NCBI RefSeq assembly: GCF_013389595.1
Contig: NZ_CP058306.1
Location: 2,852,001-2,916,000, forward strand
Source: Flavobacterium sp. I3-2
Lineage (GTDB): Bacteria; Bacteroidota; Bacteroidia; Flavobacteriales; Flavobacteriaceae
Reading direction: 5' to 3'
DNA: 64,000 nucleotides
The notes beneath the pieces were generated by a model. It made no database searches. It had not been told where the DNA came from and worked only from the letters and a program-made list of their open reading frames with translations. Positions 17,924 through 25,695 of the stretch are shown piece by piece; position 1 is the stretch's first letter; each line of letters opens with the position of its first letter. A program made the position numbers and the translations under genes.

Positions 17924-17949
17924 ATACTTTTAATACCTTTTTTTATACC
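17924..17949 (+). promoter_or_regulatory. Three ATAC(C) half-sites, candidate AraC-family operator (site 1)
   Basis: ATAC starts at 17924, ATACC at 17933 and ATACC at 17945, giving spacings of 9 and 12 nt. A 26-nt site upstream of the MauE gene has the same layout (19340-19365). This copy lies in the divergent spacer between the PLP/GNAT gene and the STAS-like gene. A 6-bp inverted repeat ATCTTA/TAAGAT follows at 17951-17968. The spacing match is seen; binding by the AraC protein encoded at 18423 is inferred. Confidence 0.5.
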
Positions 17950-18044
17950 TATCTTACACGTATAAGATAAAATTTAACCAAATAATACAAAAAACATTAA
18001 TATTTTTACAAAATAAACAGATTTACATCTAAATTTATAACAAT

Positions 18045-18419
18045 ATGAACAAAAATTACGAAAATAACCTAGCTCAATATGAGTTAAAACAAGGCGTATT
18101 GTATGTTCGTTTTAAAAAAGATTTAATCATCAATCATGAAATTGCACTTGCTTTAGTTGCTGACCGATTACGTTTACAATCTTTTACAAAATATAAAGCA
18201 ATATGCGATGTTTCTGACATCCTAAGTATTGATAGTGAAGCCCGTAGGTATTTATCTATTTACGGTTCTAGTCTTTTAACGCAAGTCGCTCTTGTTTCGA
18301 CAAATATTCCATTATATCATATGGCGCGTTTTTATATCAATATAAATAAACCCAAAGTACCTACAGCCATTTTTATGAGTATCAAAGAAGCTGAAAAATA
18401 TTTAACCTTACCCCTTTAA
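18045..18419 (+). CDS. Small STAS-like protein (124 aa)
   Basis: The sequence has a four-strand, helix-alternating pattern (YELKQGVLYVRFKKDLIINHEIALALVADRLRLQ ... YKAICDVSDILSIDSEARRYLSIYGSSLLTQVALV ... IFMSIKEAEKYL). This resembles small STAS/SpoIIAA-like proteins common next to AraC regulators in Flavobacteriia. No catalytic residue stands out. The stop is 3 nt before the AraC gene start. I infer a role as a signal-relay or modulator protein for that regulator. Confidence 0.6.
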   Translation: MNKNYENNLAQYELKQGVLYVRFKKDLIINHEIALALVADRLRLQSFTKYKAICDVSDILSIDSEARRYLSIYGSSLLTQVALVSTNIPLYHMARFYININKPKVPTAIFMSIKEAEKYLTLPL

Positions 18420-18422
18420 ACT

Positions 18423-19328
18423 ATGATTGAATTTAAAATATCTAAGAAAAGATGGCATAATATGCTAGATGCCTTTATCAGCTTAGGAGCTGGAAAAGTT
18501 GGTCAAACTTTAAAAATACACCATAGAAAAGATGATTTTGAATCGCTCGAATCTATTTTTAATTTAATGAATGAAGAATTAAGTGAACGCTTATTACATC
18601 TTTCATTTATTAAACCAAACGATTTTCAGAAGCTCCACAAACATTACCTATTGTTTCTGAACAAGGACTTCATTATTAAAAATACTTGCGAATCCTTTTT
18701 AACCGATTTTGATGTAAAACTTAATCAAATTAAAGGGCTTTCTCTTTTTAATATCATTGACAAATCAAGCGCAAATTACATTGAAGAATTTTTTGCCAAA
18801 CCAAATCAATCCTTATCTATTTTAAAGCCCAATATGCTATTATTTGATGATTTTTTCTTTTTTAATATCAAAATATTACAACAAGGAAATGCTGTCATTA
18901 TTAATTTATACCAATTATATATCGAATCTAAAAATGCAGCATCACTAAACCAAACAAACCGTAATCATTCCAAACTAAAACAACGCAAGCGTTACGAAAT
19001 CATCATCGAAGAAATTAAAATGTATATCGATTCGTACCCTCTCAATCAAAAATTATCCCTTAAACAACTCAGTTTAGATTTTGGTATCAATTCCTATAAA
19101 CTAAAAATAATGTTTAAAGAACAATATCAATGCAATGTTTACGAATATTTCATTTCAATACGAATGAAACATGCTTTAATCTTAATTGAAACGGGTACTT
19201 TGGCATTTAAAGAGATCGCTTATATGGTGGGTTATAACGACTATTCGTCATTTGTGAAATTTTTTAAAAGACATTATCACCTTCTTCCCAATCAAGTTCG
19301 TTTAAAAGCACAAGAAGTGGTTAATTAA
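18423..19328 (+). CDS. AraC-family transcriptional regulator (301 aa)
   Basis: Residues about 205-297 form the two-HTH AraC domain (LSLKQLSLDFGINSYKLKIMFKEQYQCNVYEYFISIRMKHALILIETGTLAFKEIAYMVGYNDYSSFVKFFKRHYHLLPNQVR), including the usual GYNDYSSFVKFFKRH second recognition region. The N-terminal 200 residues carry a PAS-like segment (FIIKNTCESFLTDFDVKLNQIKGLSLFNII) and no membrane span. It is tightly coupled to the STAS-like gene and lies between the two ATACC-type sites, its probable targets. Confidence 0.88.
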   Translation: MIEFKISKKRWHNMLDAFISLGAGKVGQTLKIHHRKDDFESLESIFNLMNEELSERLLHLSFIKPNDFQKLHKHYLLFLNKDFIIKNTCESFLTDFDVKLNQIKGLSLFNIIDKSSANYIEEFFAKPNQSLSILKPNMLLFDDFFFFNIKILQQGNAVIINLYQLYIESKNAASLNQTNRNHSKLKQRKRYEIIIEEIKMYIDSYPLNQKLSLKQLSLDFGINSYKLKIMFKEQYQCNVYEYFISIRMKHALILIETGTLAFKEIAYMVGYNDYSSFVKFFKRHYHLLPNQVRLKAQEVVN

Positions 19329-19339
19329 AATTAAAAAAA

Positions 19340-19365
19340 ATACCTATCATACTTTTTTTTATACC
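19340..19365 (+). promoter_or_regulatory. Three ATAC(C) half-sites, candidate AraC-family operator (site 2)
   Basis: ATACC starts at 19340, ATAC at 19349 and ATACC at 19361, so the spacings are 9 and 12 nt, exactly as at 17924-17949. A T8 run separates the last two half-sites (T7 plus C in site 1). The site lies 61 nt before the MauE-like start. Confidence 0.5.
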
Positions 19366-19425
19366 CAAAATACATTTTTTTAAAATTTACAATAAGCAAC
19401 TTTACAAAACCCAAAATGTAAAGCC

Positions 19426-19839
19426 ATGCGTAATTTTAAACAAATTAGTAATCTTGTTTGTATCTACTTCTTTATTATACTTTTTGTATATGCAGCAGTT
19501 AGTAAGCTTATTGACTTTGAAAACTTTCAAGTTCAAATTGCACAATCTCCTTTATTAAGCGCCTTTGCCACACCAATTGCATACGGTGTTGTGTTTGGTG
19601 AACTTATTATAGCCCTAATGCTTTGCTTTACCAAAAGCAGAACTTTAGGGCTTTATTTATTTCTAGGTTTCATGACTGCCTTTACCGTTTACATCTACCT
19701 CATCTTAAATTACAGTCCGTTTGTACCCTGCTCTTGTGGTGGTGTACTTGAAAAAATGGGATGGACGGAACACTTATGGTTCAATCTAGGGGTTTGTGTG
19801 GTTGCTGTTTGGGGAATTGTTTGGGGAATGAGGGAATGA
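19426..19839 (+). CDS. MauE/DoxX-family redox-associated membrane protein (137 aa)
   Basis: Four membrane helices are visible (LVCIYFFIILFVYAAVSKLI; IAYGVVFGELIIALMLCF; LGLYLFLGFMTAFTVYIYLIL; HLWFNLGVCVVAVWGIVWGM). YAAVSKLIDFENFQVQIAQSPLL is the characteristic MauE/DoxX signature, and FVPCSCGGVLEKMGW carries a CSC cysteine pair on the far side. MauE was named for its role in methylamine dehydrogenase maturation, where disulfide chemistry is needed. The last residues are encoded inside a GGGAATGA octamer array. Confidence 0.85.
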   Translation: MRNFKQISNLVCIYFFIILFVYAAVSKLIDFENFQVQIAQSPLLSAFATPIAYGVVFGELIIALMLCFTKSRTLGLYLFLGFMTAFTVYIYLILNYSPFVPCSCGGVLEKMGWTEHLWFNLGVCVVAVWGIVWGMRE

Positions 19840-19857
19840 GGGAATGAGGGAATGAGT
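19825..19857 (+). repeat. GGGAATGA octamer array overlapping the 3' end of the MauE gene
   Basis: Four GGGAATGA units follow one another and include the stop codon of the MauE-like gene. Unit gain or loss would change only the last residues or the 3' spacer. The array has runs of three or more G at regular spacing. Confidence 0.75.
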
Positions 19858-19882
19858 AAATATAACATATAAATAGAAGAAC

Positions 19883-20929
19883 ATGAAACAAAAAATAATC
19901 TATATCGTTTTAACCATAACCCTAGCAACAACCTTGGTGCTGATTCTCTTTTTCACATCAGAACATTTGATGAAAAAAGAAAATCCGTTTGTTCGACGGT
20001 TTATGCCGCATCACATTGATAAAGCAGAGTATTTAGATTTGGGAGTCAATTCATATTATATAGCTGGATTAACCCAAGATACCATTTATTTAGGAAATTA
20101 TACCGCTCCTTTATTAATCACTGCCATTTCTAAGGATTTAAAAACAAAAGTAGAACATCAAATAAAGCTCGATGAAACCGAACGTTCTTTCCGTAGTTTA
20201 TTAGTTCGTGTACAAAATGATACTTTTTTTGTAAGCGACGGAAGCATCCCCATCATCTACAAAGGAAATACAAGCAACTGGTATGCTCATAAATTTATGA
20301 CCGAAACCATCTACTTTTCACTATTACAACCTCTAACAGAAAATACCTTTTTATTTAGGAGTCAGCGTGCTAGTAACGGCGAACATGTTTTAGGTAAGCT
20401 ATTAGTCACTGATACCGTAACTTTTGAACTTTATGAAAATGCTTTACAAAAACAAATCGATGGTGTTTTTGATACCGACGGACAATTGGTTACCGACCAA
20501 AAAACACAGCAAGGCATTTATACCTACACGTATCGAAATCAATATTTAGTATATCATTCACAATCTAACACATTTACTCAAGGCAAAACCATTGACACCA
20601 CTACCCTAGCCAAAATTAAAGTTTCCCAATTAGCTAATGGCGATCGTAAAATGAGTGCTCCACCGCATAAAGTGAATGCCAAAACCTACGCGTACAATGG
20701 TAAACTATACATAAAATCGGAATTATTAGGTAAGAATGAACCCAAAAGTATGTGGAATCAAGCCAGTATTATTGATGTCTACGATTACAACAAAAACGAA
20801 TACTTGTATAGCTTTTATGCTTACGACCACCAAAAAGATAAAATCAAAGAATTTGTATTGAATGATTCCTATTTCTTTGGGTTGGTTGGGAATGAGTTGG
20901 TTAAATATGAATTGGGAATGGGGAAATAG
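19883..20929 (+). CDS. Membrane-anchored extracytoplasmic protein (348 aa)
   Basis: An N-terminal helix (IIYIVLTITLATTLVLILFF) precedes a beta-rich domain of about 320 residues. That domain has repeated strand patterns such as NSYYIAGLTQDTIYLGNYTAPLLITAI and LVRVQNDTFFVSDGSIPIIYKGN, which suggests a beta-propeller on the outer side of the inner membrane. There is no lipobox. It lies 43 nt after the MauE gene and probably shares its promoter. The stop codon falls at the start of a G-rich array. The family is not recognised; a role in handling the DUF6520 peptide is inferred from context only. Confidence 0.65.
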   Translation: MKQKIIYIVLTITLATTLVLILFFTSEHLMKKENPFVRRFMPHHIDKAEYLDLGVNSYYIAGLTQDTIYLGNYTAPLLITAISKDLKTKVEHQIKLDETERSFRSLLVRVQNDTFFVSDGSIPIIYKGNTSNWYAHKFMTETIYFSLLQPLTENTFLFRSQRASNGEHVLGKLLVTDTVTFELYENALQKQIDGVFDTDGQLVTDQKTQQGIYTYTYRNQYLVYHSQSNTFTQGKTIDTTTLAKIKVSQLANGDRKMSAPPHKVNAKTYAYNGKLYIKSELLGKNEPKSMWNQASIIDVYDYNKNEYLYSFYAYDHQKDKIKEFVLNDSYFFGLVGNELVKYELGMGK

Positions 20930-21085
20930 GGAAATGGGGAAATAGGGAAATGGGGAAATGGGGAAATGGGAATGATTTGGGGAAATGGGAATGATTTGGG
21001 GAAATGGGAATGATTTGGGGAATGATTCGGGGAATGGGGAAATGGGGAAATGGGAATGGGGAAATGGGGAAAGAGGGAATGAGAG
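20912..21085 (+). repeat. G-rich GGGGAAAT-type array with G-quadruplex potential
   Basis: About 170 nt consist of GGGGAAAT, GGGAAATA and GGGGAATGATTT units, giving many G3-G4 runs separated by 3-7 nt on the plus strand. This is highly unusual in such AT-rich DNA. It begins within the last codons of the 348-aa gene and ends 24 nt before the four-helix-bundle gene. Confidence 0.8.
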
Positions 21086-21108
21086 AATAAATTTAAAATA
21101 ATATTATT

Positions 21109-21459
21109 ATGATGCATACAGATTTACAAGTTTATCAAAAGTCGTTAGATTTTGTTATATCCATTTATCAAATAACGGCTGATTTTCCTAGTGAAGAGAA
21201 ATACGGACTTACCAGCCAATTACGAAGAGCAGCTGTTTCTATTCCTACCAATATAGCTGAGGGGGTTTCTAAAAACTCAACTAAAGAATATATCCGATTT
21301 CTTTACATTTCACTAGGCTCAATTTCTGAAATAGAATGCCTGTTAGAAATTTCGAATCGATTAACCTATTGTACCTCTACTTCTATTTTGACTCAGAATC
21401 TAACCCTTATAAAAAAAATGCTGATAAAGCTTATTGCTTCGTTGAGGAAGAGAGAATGA
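21109..21459 (+). CDS. Four-helix bundle protein (23S rRNA IVS-protein family, 116 aa)
   Basis: The sequence matches the four-helix-bundle family encoded in 23S rRNA intervening sequences and at many free-standing loci. It has LQVYQKSLDFVISIYQITADFPSEEKYGLTSQLRRAAVSIPTNIAEG, then TKEYIRFLYISLGSISEIECLLEIS. An alternative start is the second Met. The family is related to Avd of diversity-generating retroelements, but no reverse transcriptase or template repeat is present here. It is flanked on both sides by G-rich arrays and appears inserted between the 348-aa gene and the DUF6520 gene. Its function is not established. Confidence 0.85.
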   Translation: MMHTDLQVYQKSLDFVISIYQITADFPSEEKYGLTSQLRRAAVSIPTNIAEGVSKNSTKEYIRFLYISLGSISEIECLLEISNRLTYCTSTSILTQNLTLIKKMLIKLIASLRKRE

Positions 21460-21672
21460 TTGGGGAAAGAGGGAATGATTGGGGAAAGAGGGAATGATTG
21501 GGGAAAGAGGGAATGATTGGGGAAAGGGGGAATTGGGGAAAGGGGAAAGAGGGAAAGGGGAATTGGGGAAAGGGGAAAGAGGGAAAAAAGGGAATTCCCT
21601 ACTCCCTACTCCCTACTCCCAATTCCCTACTCCCAATTCCCTACTCCCAACTCCCTATTCACTAAATAAAAT
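21458..21672. repeat. G-rich GATTGGGGAAAGAGGGAAT array followed by C-rich CCCTACT heptamers
   Basis: Positions 21458-21595 repeat GATTGGGGAAAGAGGGAAT and GGGGAAAGAGG units. Positions 21596-21660 repeat TCCCTACTCCCAAT-type units, the complementary composition. The two halves could fold against each other as a G-rich/C-rich hairpin. Confidence 0.7.
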
Positions 21673-21686
21673 CTATTGGCCAATAG
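21673..21686. promoter_or_regulatory. 14-bp perfect palindrome upstream of the DUF6520 gene
   Basis: CTATTGGCCAATAG is perfectly palindromic and lies 59 nt before the DUF6520 start codon, directly after the tandem arrays. An operator role is inferred from position. Confidence 0.35.
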
Positions 21687-21744
21687 CAGGGATTAACGGT
21701 TGAAAACCTGTATAAAAGAGTAAACCAACTAAATAATTAATATT

Positions 21745-22029
21745 ATGAAAACAAATTTTAAAAAAGCCTTGATACCATTCGGTGTAATAGTACTAGGCGT
21801 AGTAGGTGCTTTTGCATCAAATGCAGCAAAACAGCTTGAGAAATCTGATGAAGCTGCTATGTTCGGATATCACTATGATGCTACACAGCCTCCAGGACAA
21901 GAATGTCAATTAGAGTGGGTTGATTGTAATCCAGATAGTGGAGATATCTGTACTATTTCGGGAGTCACTTATTATAGAAGTCCTATTAAAGATGGTTTAC
22001 AGTGTAGTTTTACACTTTTTAAAAATTAA
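21745..22029 (+). CDS. DUF6520-family secreted cysteine-containing peptide (94 aa)
   Basis: The N-terminus KTNFKKALIPFGVIVLGVVGAFASNAAKQ is a signal-like helix with the small-residue 'GAFAS-A' end typical of DUF6520. The mature part (about 65 residues) has four cysteines, C54, C61, C69 and C87, enough for two disulfides. These sit in GQECQLEWVDCNPDSGDICTISG and DGLQCSFTLF. The MauE-like protein encoded nearby could supply the oxidising environment. A clear terminator follows, so this is the last gene of the locus. The biological activity of DUF6520 peptides is unknown to me. Confidence 0.75.
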   Translation: MKTNFKKALIPFGVIVLGVVGAFASNAAKQLEKSDEAAMFGYHYDATQPPGQECQLEWVDCNPDSGDICTISGVTYYRSPIKDGLQCSFTLFKN

Positions 22030-22037
22030 TTTAAAAT

Positions 22038-22063
22038 GGGCTGCGATTGCAGCCCTATTTTTT
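22038..22063 (+). terminator. Rho-independent terminator after the DUF6520 gene
   Basis: GGGCTGC (22038-22044) pairs perfectly with GCAGCCC (22049-22055) around a GATT loop, and TATTTTTT follows. It lies 9 nt after the stop codon. Confidence 0.88.
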
Positions 22064-22071
22064 ATAGATAT

Positions 22072-22806
22072 TTACATTTTTGATAATTCTGTAATAAACC
22101 AATTTGGAATGCTATCAGAAACAATCTCTATTTCACCATTTTTAACTTGAGTAAATAAATACATATCTTGAGTAGAATTATCAAATATGTATGCTTTATC
22201 AACCAATTTTAAAGCTGGAATTAAATTGTTTAGTGTATTGTAATAGCGTCTGACTACATCTTCTTTAGCTACAGGATGTCCACCTTTATCAACTCTATTT
22301 TCGATTCTAGAAATATTAATTGAAGGATCTTCAATACAGACAAAATACAAATATGTTCTATATCCTTTTGAATTAGCTTCTATTAACTCGTTTAACTTTG
22401 AAGAATGACTCATTACGGTCTCAAAAGAAAAAGATTTTCCTTTATCTAATAACTGTTTGCGTATAAATGAGGTGATAAAAGCAGCTTCGTAACTATGTGT
22501 ATCTTTTGATTTATCTATTAAAACATTATCCTTCAAATTAACATCAATAGATTTTCCTTTACTAGATGCCTTTTGAATCAAAGTTATTGAGGCTGGTTCT
22601 TTTTTAAATAATTCAAAATCTTCAGTAGTGACTTTTAAACCATATCTTTCAAGATCAATAAAGCCTTTTTCAGAAATTTCTTTTTCAATTAAATCAGAAT
22701 TAATAAAATCACCTACATTAAATTTGGATGCAATCGTTTCAAATAATGTAGATTTTCCTGAACCATTAGGTCCCGCAAAAACACGTAATCGTTTTACTTT
22801 AGACAT
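22072..22806 (-). CDS. Zeta-toxin-family P-loop kinase (244 aa)
   Basis: KRLRVFAGPNGSGKSTLFETIASKF carries the Walker A loop at residues 13-21. Further zeta-type features are FINSDLIEKEISEKGFIDLERYG, FITSFIRKQLLDKGKSFSFETVMSHSSKLNELIEANSKGYRTYLYFVCIEDPSINISRIENRV and KGGHPVAKEDVVRRYYNTLNNL. Zeta toxins phosphorylate UDP-N-acetylamino sugars and block cell-wall synthesis. The start overlaps the end of the partner gene by 13 nt, the usual order of an antitoxin-toxin pair. Confidence 0.85.
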   Translation of the reverse strand: MSKVKRLRVFAGPNGSGKSTLFETIASKFNVGDFINSDLIEKEISEKGFIDLERYGLKVTTEDFELFKKEPASITLIQKASSKGKSIDVNLKDNVLIDKSKDTHSYEAAFITSFIRKQLLDKGKSFSFETVMSHSSKLNELIEANSKGYRTYLYFVCIEDPSINISRIENRVDKGGHPVAKEDVVRRYYNTLNNLIPALKLVDKAYIFDNSTQDMYLFTQVKNGEIEIVSDSIPNWFITELSKM

Positions 22807-23033
22807 AATTTGGCACCTTTTTTAAGATCTTGTGGAAGTGCTAATTTTTCTATTTTTTTTATTATACGTATTTCACCATTTGCATTGCGTTCTACTATCT
22901 GATTTCCTTGAACATATTGGACTGATAAATCTAATGCTTTAGAAACAATCATAGCTTTTTTAGACGCTTTTTTAGCCAAACGACTTAATAATTCAACGTT
23001 TTCTAATTTTAATACATCTGTTTCTTTATCCAT
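22794..23033 (-). CDS. Probable antitoxin of the zeta-type toxin (79 aa)
   Basis: I start at the ATG at 23033 (MDKETDVLKLENVELL), which has an AGGTG-like ribosome binding site six nt upstream. The frame starting at 23096 would add a hydrophobic run that looks non-coding. The protein is a lysine-rich helical polypeptide (LSRLAKKASKKAMIVSKALDLSVQYVQGNQIVERNANGEIRIIKKIEKL). It overlaps the toxin gene by 13 nt. Antitoxin function is inferred from order, size and overlap. Confidence 0.7.
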   Translation of the reverse strand: MDKETDVLKLENVELLSRLAKKASKKAMIVSKALDLSVQYVQGNQIVERNANGEIRIIKKIEKLALPQDLKKGAKLCLK

Positions 23034-23149
23034 AAGACACCTAATTATATGTGAGTTATACAAATATAAAGAAAAGTGCTCATTTATCAACCCCAATTTA
23101 AGTTAATATTTTACAACCAACACTATTAATATCGTTTTAATTGTATAAA

Positions 23150-25693
23150 CTAATCTAACCATTTCGGTTTTTCTTTATCTTTCAAATAATAATCAAACCA
23201 CTGTTTGACTTTCAAGCTTACATCTTTTTGATTTTTCTCTTTATGAATGTAATGGTCTTCATTTTCATAAATTAATAAAGTCACCTCTTTATTTAATTTT
23301 TTTAAAGCGTTAAACATCAATAAACTTTGTTGCCAATTCACTACATAATCTTTATTTCCAGTTATTAATAACAAAGGTGTTTCAACATTTTGAGCATGAA
23401 AAAGTGGTGAATTTTTAATATACATTTCTTTATCTTGATAGAAGTTTTTGCCTAAACGAAACTGATGGTTCTCATATCTCCACAAATTGGGTTGTAACGA
23501 ATATTGGCTATAATTAAAATACTCTGAGATTATTTCAGCAACACCTGCACTTGTAATCGCTGCTTTAAAACGATTGGTGTGTGTAATTATAAAATTGGTT
23601 TCATAACCCCCAAAAGAATGACCGTACATTCCCATTTTTGAAGTATCTAACGGATATTTCTCTGCAAAATAATCGATAACTTCGTTTACGCTATTCAATG
23701 CAGAATTACCGGTTTCTCCAACTTTATAATAAATATCTGGTTCCAAAACAAAATAATCATCTGCTATAAAAGTTCTAAAATTTATTTTTGCAACAGATAA
23801 CATCTCTGGTGAAAAATAAGTGTTTTGAAGATGATATTTTTTATCATAAACAAATACTATTACTGGATATTTTTTCGATGATTTAGGATTATAATTTTTG
23901 GGAAATCGTAAAATACCACCAGCAAATTCACCATTTTCTTTTTTCCAAAATTCGTATTTTGATAAAACCTCTTCAACTTCAGTATCAAAACTATTACTAT
24001 CATAAATTAAAGATTCCTTACGTTTGTGAATATCGTATACATACATTTTTGGTGTACTGTTCGGTTTCTCTTTTATATAAATAATGAAATTTTTTGACCT
24101 TTTAATTTGTGTAAACGCAGCTTGATCTTCGGTTAAATCAATTAACTTTTCTTTGTCTGTAAAAAAAGAAATCCCTTGTTTCGTATTCATTAAAGTGGAA
24201 TAATGTAAAATCAAATCTTTATAATTATTTGTATTTAGTGGAATTGCAGACCAAATCCAATTTTCTGAAAATAAATTATAATTAGCACTGGCTATTTGAT
24301 ATGATCTACCTTTATTATCACCATTTGTTTTTTTTTCTATTTCTTTCGTTTTGAAATCAAAATACCAAATGTCTTTTTCAGAAGTAAAAAAAAGTCCTCT
24401 TTCATTCCATTCTAAAGGAAAACTAATCGGATTGTTTGTGATTTCATTGGTGTAAGTGACATATTTACTATAAAAATCATCTTTTAAGCTTGCTGTAATT
24501 GCAACTTTTTTGTTTAGTGATTCATCATAATAATACCAATTATTTTTCCAAAAAAAGATTAAAGGATGAAAGGACTTGTAACTAAAAATGTTTTTACTTA
24601 AAGTATTAATATCATTAATTTTTATTTTAGATTTTTTATAAGAATCATATTTATAAATAGATACTGCAGAATCTAAAAAAGATAAACTATCGTTACCAAA
24701 CATATCAAAACCATAAATTTGGTTTTGTTCATCGATTTTAAAAATCAGATTGAAACTAATGTCTGCTAAAGACATCCAATTACCCGTTTTCAAATTTATT
24801 AAGGCGATTTGATTGGTGGCATTTTTTTGATGATCTACATTTGGTGTATATCCTTTTTGAGAGCCTCTCCAAATTTGAACATCTGCATCTTGTTCTGAAC
24901 GTTTTTTCTGTAAAGGTTTTACTCCAACTACCAATTCATCATTAGGTAACAATCGTAAATCATTAAACAAGGTATCAATGACTGTTTTTTCGACTTCATT
25001 TACTATAGGATATTTACCTATTTTTTTTAAATCGTTCTTTTGAACTTCATAAACAAACATATCATCAACCGAATTGGTAATCAAATAAAATACGCTATTT
25101 AATTCATTAAAAACAACTTTTTTTATGGGGTCTTCTACCTTATCAAGATTTGGAAATACCTCTTTTTTATTTGTTTTTAAATCTAAGAGTACAGATGAAT
25201 TGTTTTCATCAATCATTACAAGTTTACTTTCGTTGGGACTTAAACTAAAAAATTTAACTTTATCAAATGAAGTAGTTTTAAATGTTTTAAGATCTAAAAT
25301 CGACAGCATATTGGTTTTTAACTCCATATAAACCAACCTATCTAGATTCTTTAAAATATCAAGCTTTCCAATATTTTGCAACACTTTTATTTGCTGCGTT
25401 TTAAAATCAATGAAATGCAGTTCTTTATTTTTAAAATCATAAATAGCCCCCAGATAATCATTTATATAAAATTTTTTGGAACCTATTTCCAATTTATATT
25501 CTTTTACGGTAGCTAAATCTTTTATTATAAAATGACTCTTATTTGCTACAGTGAGATTGTAAGCAATGATATTGCCTGAATCACTTACAAATTCTGTCGT
25601 AATCATTTCTGATTTATTTGATGTTTCTTGGCCCATCATAGACCAAGAAAGCATCAAAAACATATAGATTACTATTTGTTTTAAAAATCTCAT
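23150..25693 (-). CDS. S9-family (prolyl-oligopeptidase-like) serine peptidase (847 aa)
   Basis: A signal peptide (MRFLKQIVIYMFLMLSWSMMGQ) leads to a long N-terminal beta-propeller-like region (residues about 30-580) and a C-terminal alpha/beta-hydrolase domain. MGMYGHSFGGYETNF holds the nucleophile S693. LLITGNKDYVVNWQQS holds the aspartate and YENEDHYIHKEKN the histidine. It begins 2 nt after the SusD stop, as third gene of the SusC-SusD operon. The set is consistent with uptake of peptides or peptide-linked compounds that the exported peptidase trims. Confidence 0.9.
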   Translation of the reverse strand: MRFLKQIVIYMFLMLSWSMMGQETSNKSEMITTEFVSDSGNIIAYNLTVANKSHFIIKDLATVKEYKLEIGSKKFYINDYLGAIYDFKNKELHFIDFKTQQIKVLQNIGKLDILKNLDRLVYMELKTNMLSILDLKTFKTTSFDKVKFFSLSPNESKLVMIDENNSSVLLDLKTNKKEVFPNLDKVEDPIKKVVFNELNSVFYLITNSVDDMFVYEVQKNDLKKIGKYPIVNEVEKTVIDTLFNDLRLLPNDELVVGVKPLQKKRSEQDADVQIWRGSQKGYTPNVDHQKNATNQIALINLKTGNWMSLADISFNLIFKIDEQNQIYGFDMFGNDSLSFLDSAVSIYKYDSYKKSKIKINDINTLSKNIFSYKSFHPLIFFWKNNWYYYDESLNKKVAITASLKDDFYSKYVTYTNEITNNPISFPLEWNERGLFFTSEKDIWYFDFKTKEIEKKTNGDNKGRSYQIASANYNLFSENWIWSAIPLNTNNYKDLILHYSTLMNTKQGISFFTDKEKLIDLTEDQAAFTQIKRSKNFIIYIKEKPNSTPKMYVYDIHKRKESLIYDSNSFDTEVEEVLSKYEFWKKENGEFAGGILRFPKNYNPKSSKKYPVIVFVYDKKYHLQNTYFSPEMLSVAKINFRTFIADDYFVLEPDIYYKVGETGNSALNSVNEVIDYFAEKYPLDTSKMGMYGHSFGGYETNFIITHTNRFKAAITSAGVAEIISEYFNYSQYSLQPNLWRYENHQFRLGKNFYQDKEMYIKNSPLFHAQNVETPLLLITGNKDYVVNWQQSLLMFNALKKLNKEVTLLIYENEDHYIHKEKNQKDVSLKVKQWFDYYLKDKEKPKWLD

Positions 25694-25695
25694 AA

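Noticed and set aside
21109..21459. Diversity-generating retroelement suggested by an Avd-like protein
   Set aside because: No reverse transcriptase and no template/variable repeat pair with adenine-biased changes was seen.
21479..21703. Open frame of 74 codons rich in Gly, Lys, Glu
   Set aside because: It translates the G-rich and C-rich tandem arrays only.
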